Shown: in pieces, positions 6,774 through 7,366 of the stretch
Layout: each line of letters starts with the position of its first letter
Numbering within the stretch: the first letter of the stretch is position 1
Assembly (NCBI GenBank): GCA_021848375.1
Contig: JAJZUR010000077.1
Span: 1-7,366, forward strand
Direction: 5' to 3'
Length of the DNA: 7,366 nucleotides
Origin: Pseudomonadota bacterium
GTDB taxonomy: Bacteria; Pseudomonadota; Gammaproteobacteria; UBA6186; Azoamicaceae
Made by a program: the position numbers and the translations under genes
Notes under the pieces: generated by a model
Seen by the model: the letters and a program-made list of their open reading frames with translations, nothing else
Databases searched by the model: none
Told to the model about the DNA's origin: nothing

Positions 6774-7366
6774 ATGGAAACCAGTGTTCGTGTCGGTTTG
6801 TTACTACTTGGATTTTTAATTGTTGCAGGAATCATTTGGGATACGAGAAGAAACAGTAAAAAAGCGCCAAAATCGCCTACTCGCGGGGAAACCTTTAGGG
6901 AAGATATGCGTGACGAAGGGGATTTACTCGGAATGAAGGATTTCGAGGAAGAATCAAACCTGAGTTTGGAAGAATCAGTATCTAGTGCATACCGTGTTAA
7001 AAAATCTTATCCCTCACAACCAACGTATCGCGGACAGGCGCCGGCAAAATCGGCTCCTACAAAGGTGGATGAAATTTTAGCGGTATTTGTGATGGCAAAA
7101 CCTAACACCGTTTTTTCGAGTAGGGAGCTTTTTGAGGCATTAAATGAAGCGCATTTATTTTATGGTGATATGCAGATCTTTCACCGGTATGAAAATATCG
7201 ACGGTTCTGGTAAACCCATGTTTAGTTTAGCCTTAGCGGTTGAGCCGGGGTTTTTTGAGGTTTCAAAAATGGAAACCTTAGAAACGCCTGGAGTTACGCT
7301 GTTTTTTACTTTAACTCGTCCTAATCAATCTATCGCAGCACTTGAATTAATGCTAAGAACCGCGAA
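6774..7366 (+). CDS. zipA: Cell division protein ZipA (3' end cut by window)
   Basis: The frame runs from ATG 6774 to the window end without a stop, giving 197 codons. ZipA anchors FtsZ protofilaments to the inner membrane at the septum. Residues about 6-22 (RVGLLLLGFLIVAGIIW) form the N-terminal membrane anchor, followed by a basic patch RRNSKK. Then comes a charged linker (about 28-95) that is much shorter and less Pro/Gln-rich than in E. coli. The FtsZ-binding domain starts near residue 97 with DEILAVFVMAK, then LFYGDMQIFHRYE, DGSGKPMFSLALAVEPGFFE and TPGVTLFFTL, all close to the E. coli domain (GFIFGDMNIYHR, DGSG, TPGVTIF). The last roughly 40 residues of the domain lie beyond the edge. 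The start is set by a strong AGGAG. It is the second gene after smc; ligA often follows zipA in this group but is not visible here. Confidence 0.93.
   Translation, partial: METSVRVGLLLLGFLIVAGIIWDTRRNSKKAPKSPTRGETFREDMRDEGDLLGMKDFEEESNLSLEESVSSAYRVKKSYPSQPTYRGQAPAKSAPTKVDEILAVFVMAKPNTVFSSRELFEALNEAHLFYGDMQIFHRYENIDGSGKPMFSLALAVEPGFFEVSKMETLETPGVTLFFTLTRPNQSIAALELMLRTA

Overview
The window looks like a gammaproteobacterial chromosome, most likely from the Legionellales/Coxiella-type branch. Three things point that way. A canonical bacterial smc gene is present, which argues against Enterobacterales, Vibrionales and Pasteurellales, because those use MukB. It sits directly upstream of zipA, a division gene restricted to Gammaproteobacteria. 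A eukaryote-like signalling domain lies at the left edge, a kind of gene typical of intracellular Legionellales. The lineage call is inference from gene content, since no rRNA or other marker gene is visible.

Layout from left to right. Positions 1-473 (+) hold an AT-rich gene whose product reads as an RGS domain (regulator of G-protein signalling) followed by a polar, proline- and lysine-rich tail. Its 5' end appears broken or frameshifted right at the window edge. Three bases later begins a convergent minus-strand cluster that reads, in its own direction, DASS-family dicarboxylate/anion transporter (3104-1656), then cysZ (1651-923), then a stand-alone CheY-like receiver protein (908-477). 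The three genes are nearly contiguous (about 4 and 14 bases apart) and are probably one transcript. A 135-base divergent intergenic region (3105-3239) follows. It carries two inverted repeats and a plausible promoter. On the plus strand come smc (3240-6752), the chromosome condensation ATPase, and after 21 bases with a strong ribosome binding site zipA (6774 onward), the membrane tether of FtsZ, which is cut by the right edge of the window.

How the genes relate. smc and zipA form a chromosome-segregation and cell-division pair. The cysZ cluster is divergent from zipA, as in Escherichia coli where cysZ and zipA are divergent neighbours, but here a DASS transporter and smc lie between them. The receiver protein at the end of the transporter cluster has no visible kinase partner. 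The RGS gene looks unrelated to the rest by function and composition and is the most unusual item. No RNA genes, CRISPR arrays, insertion sequences or clear rho-independent terminators were seen, and the only stretch without a gene is the 135-base divergent region.
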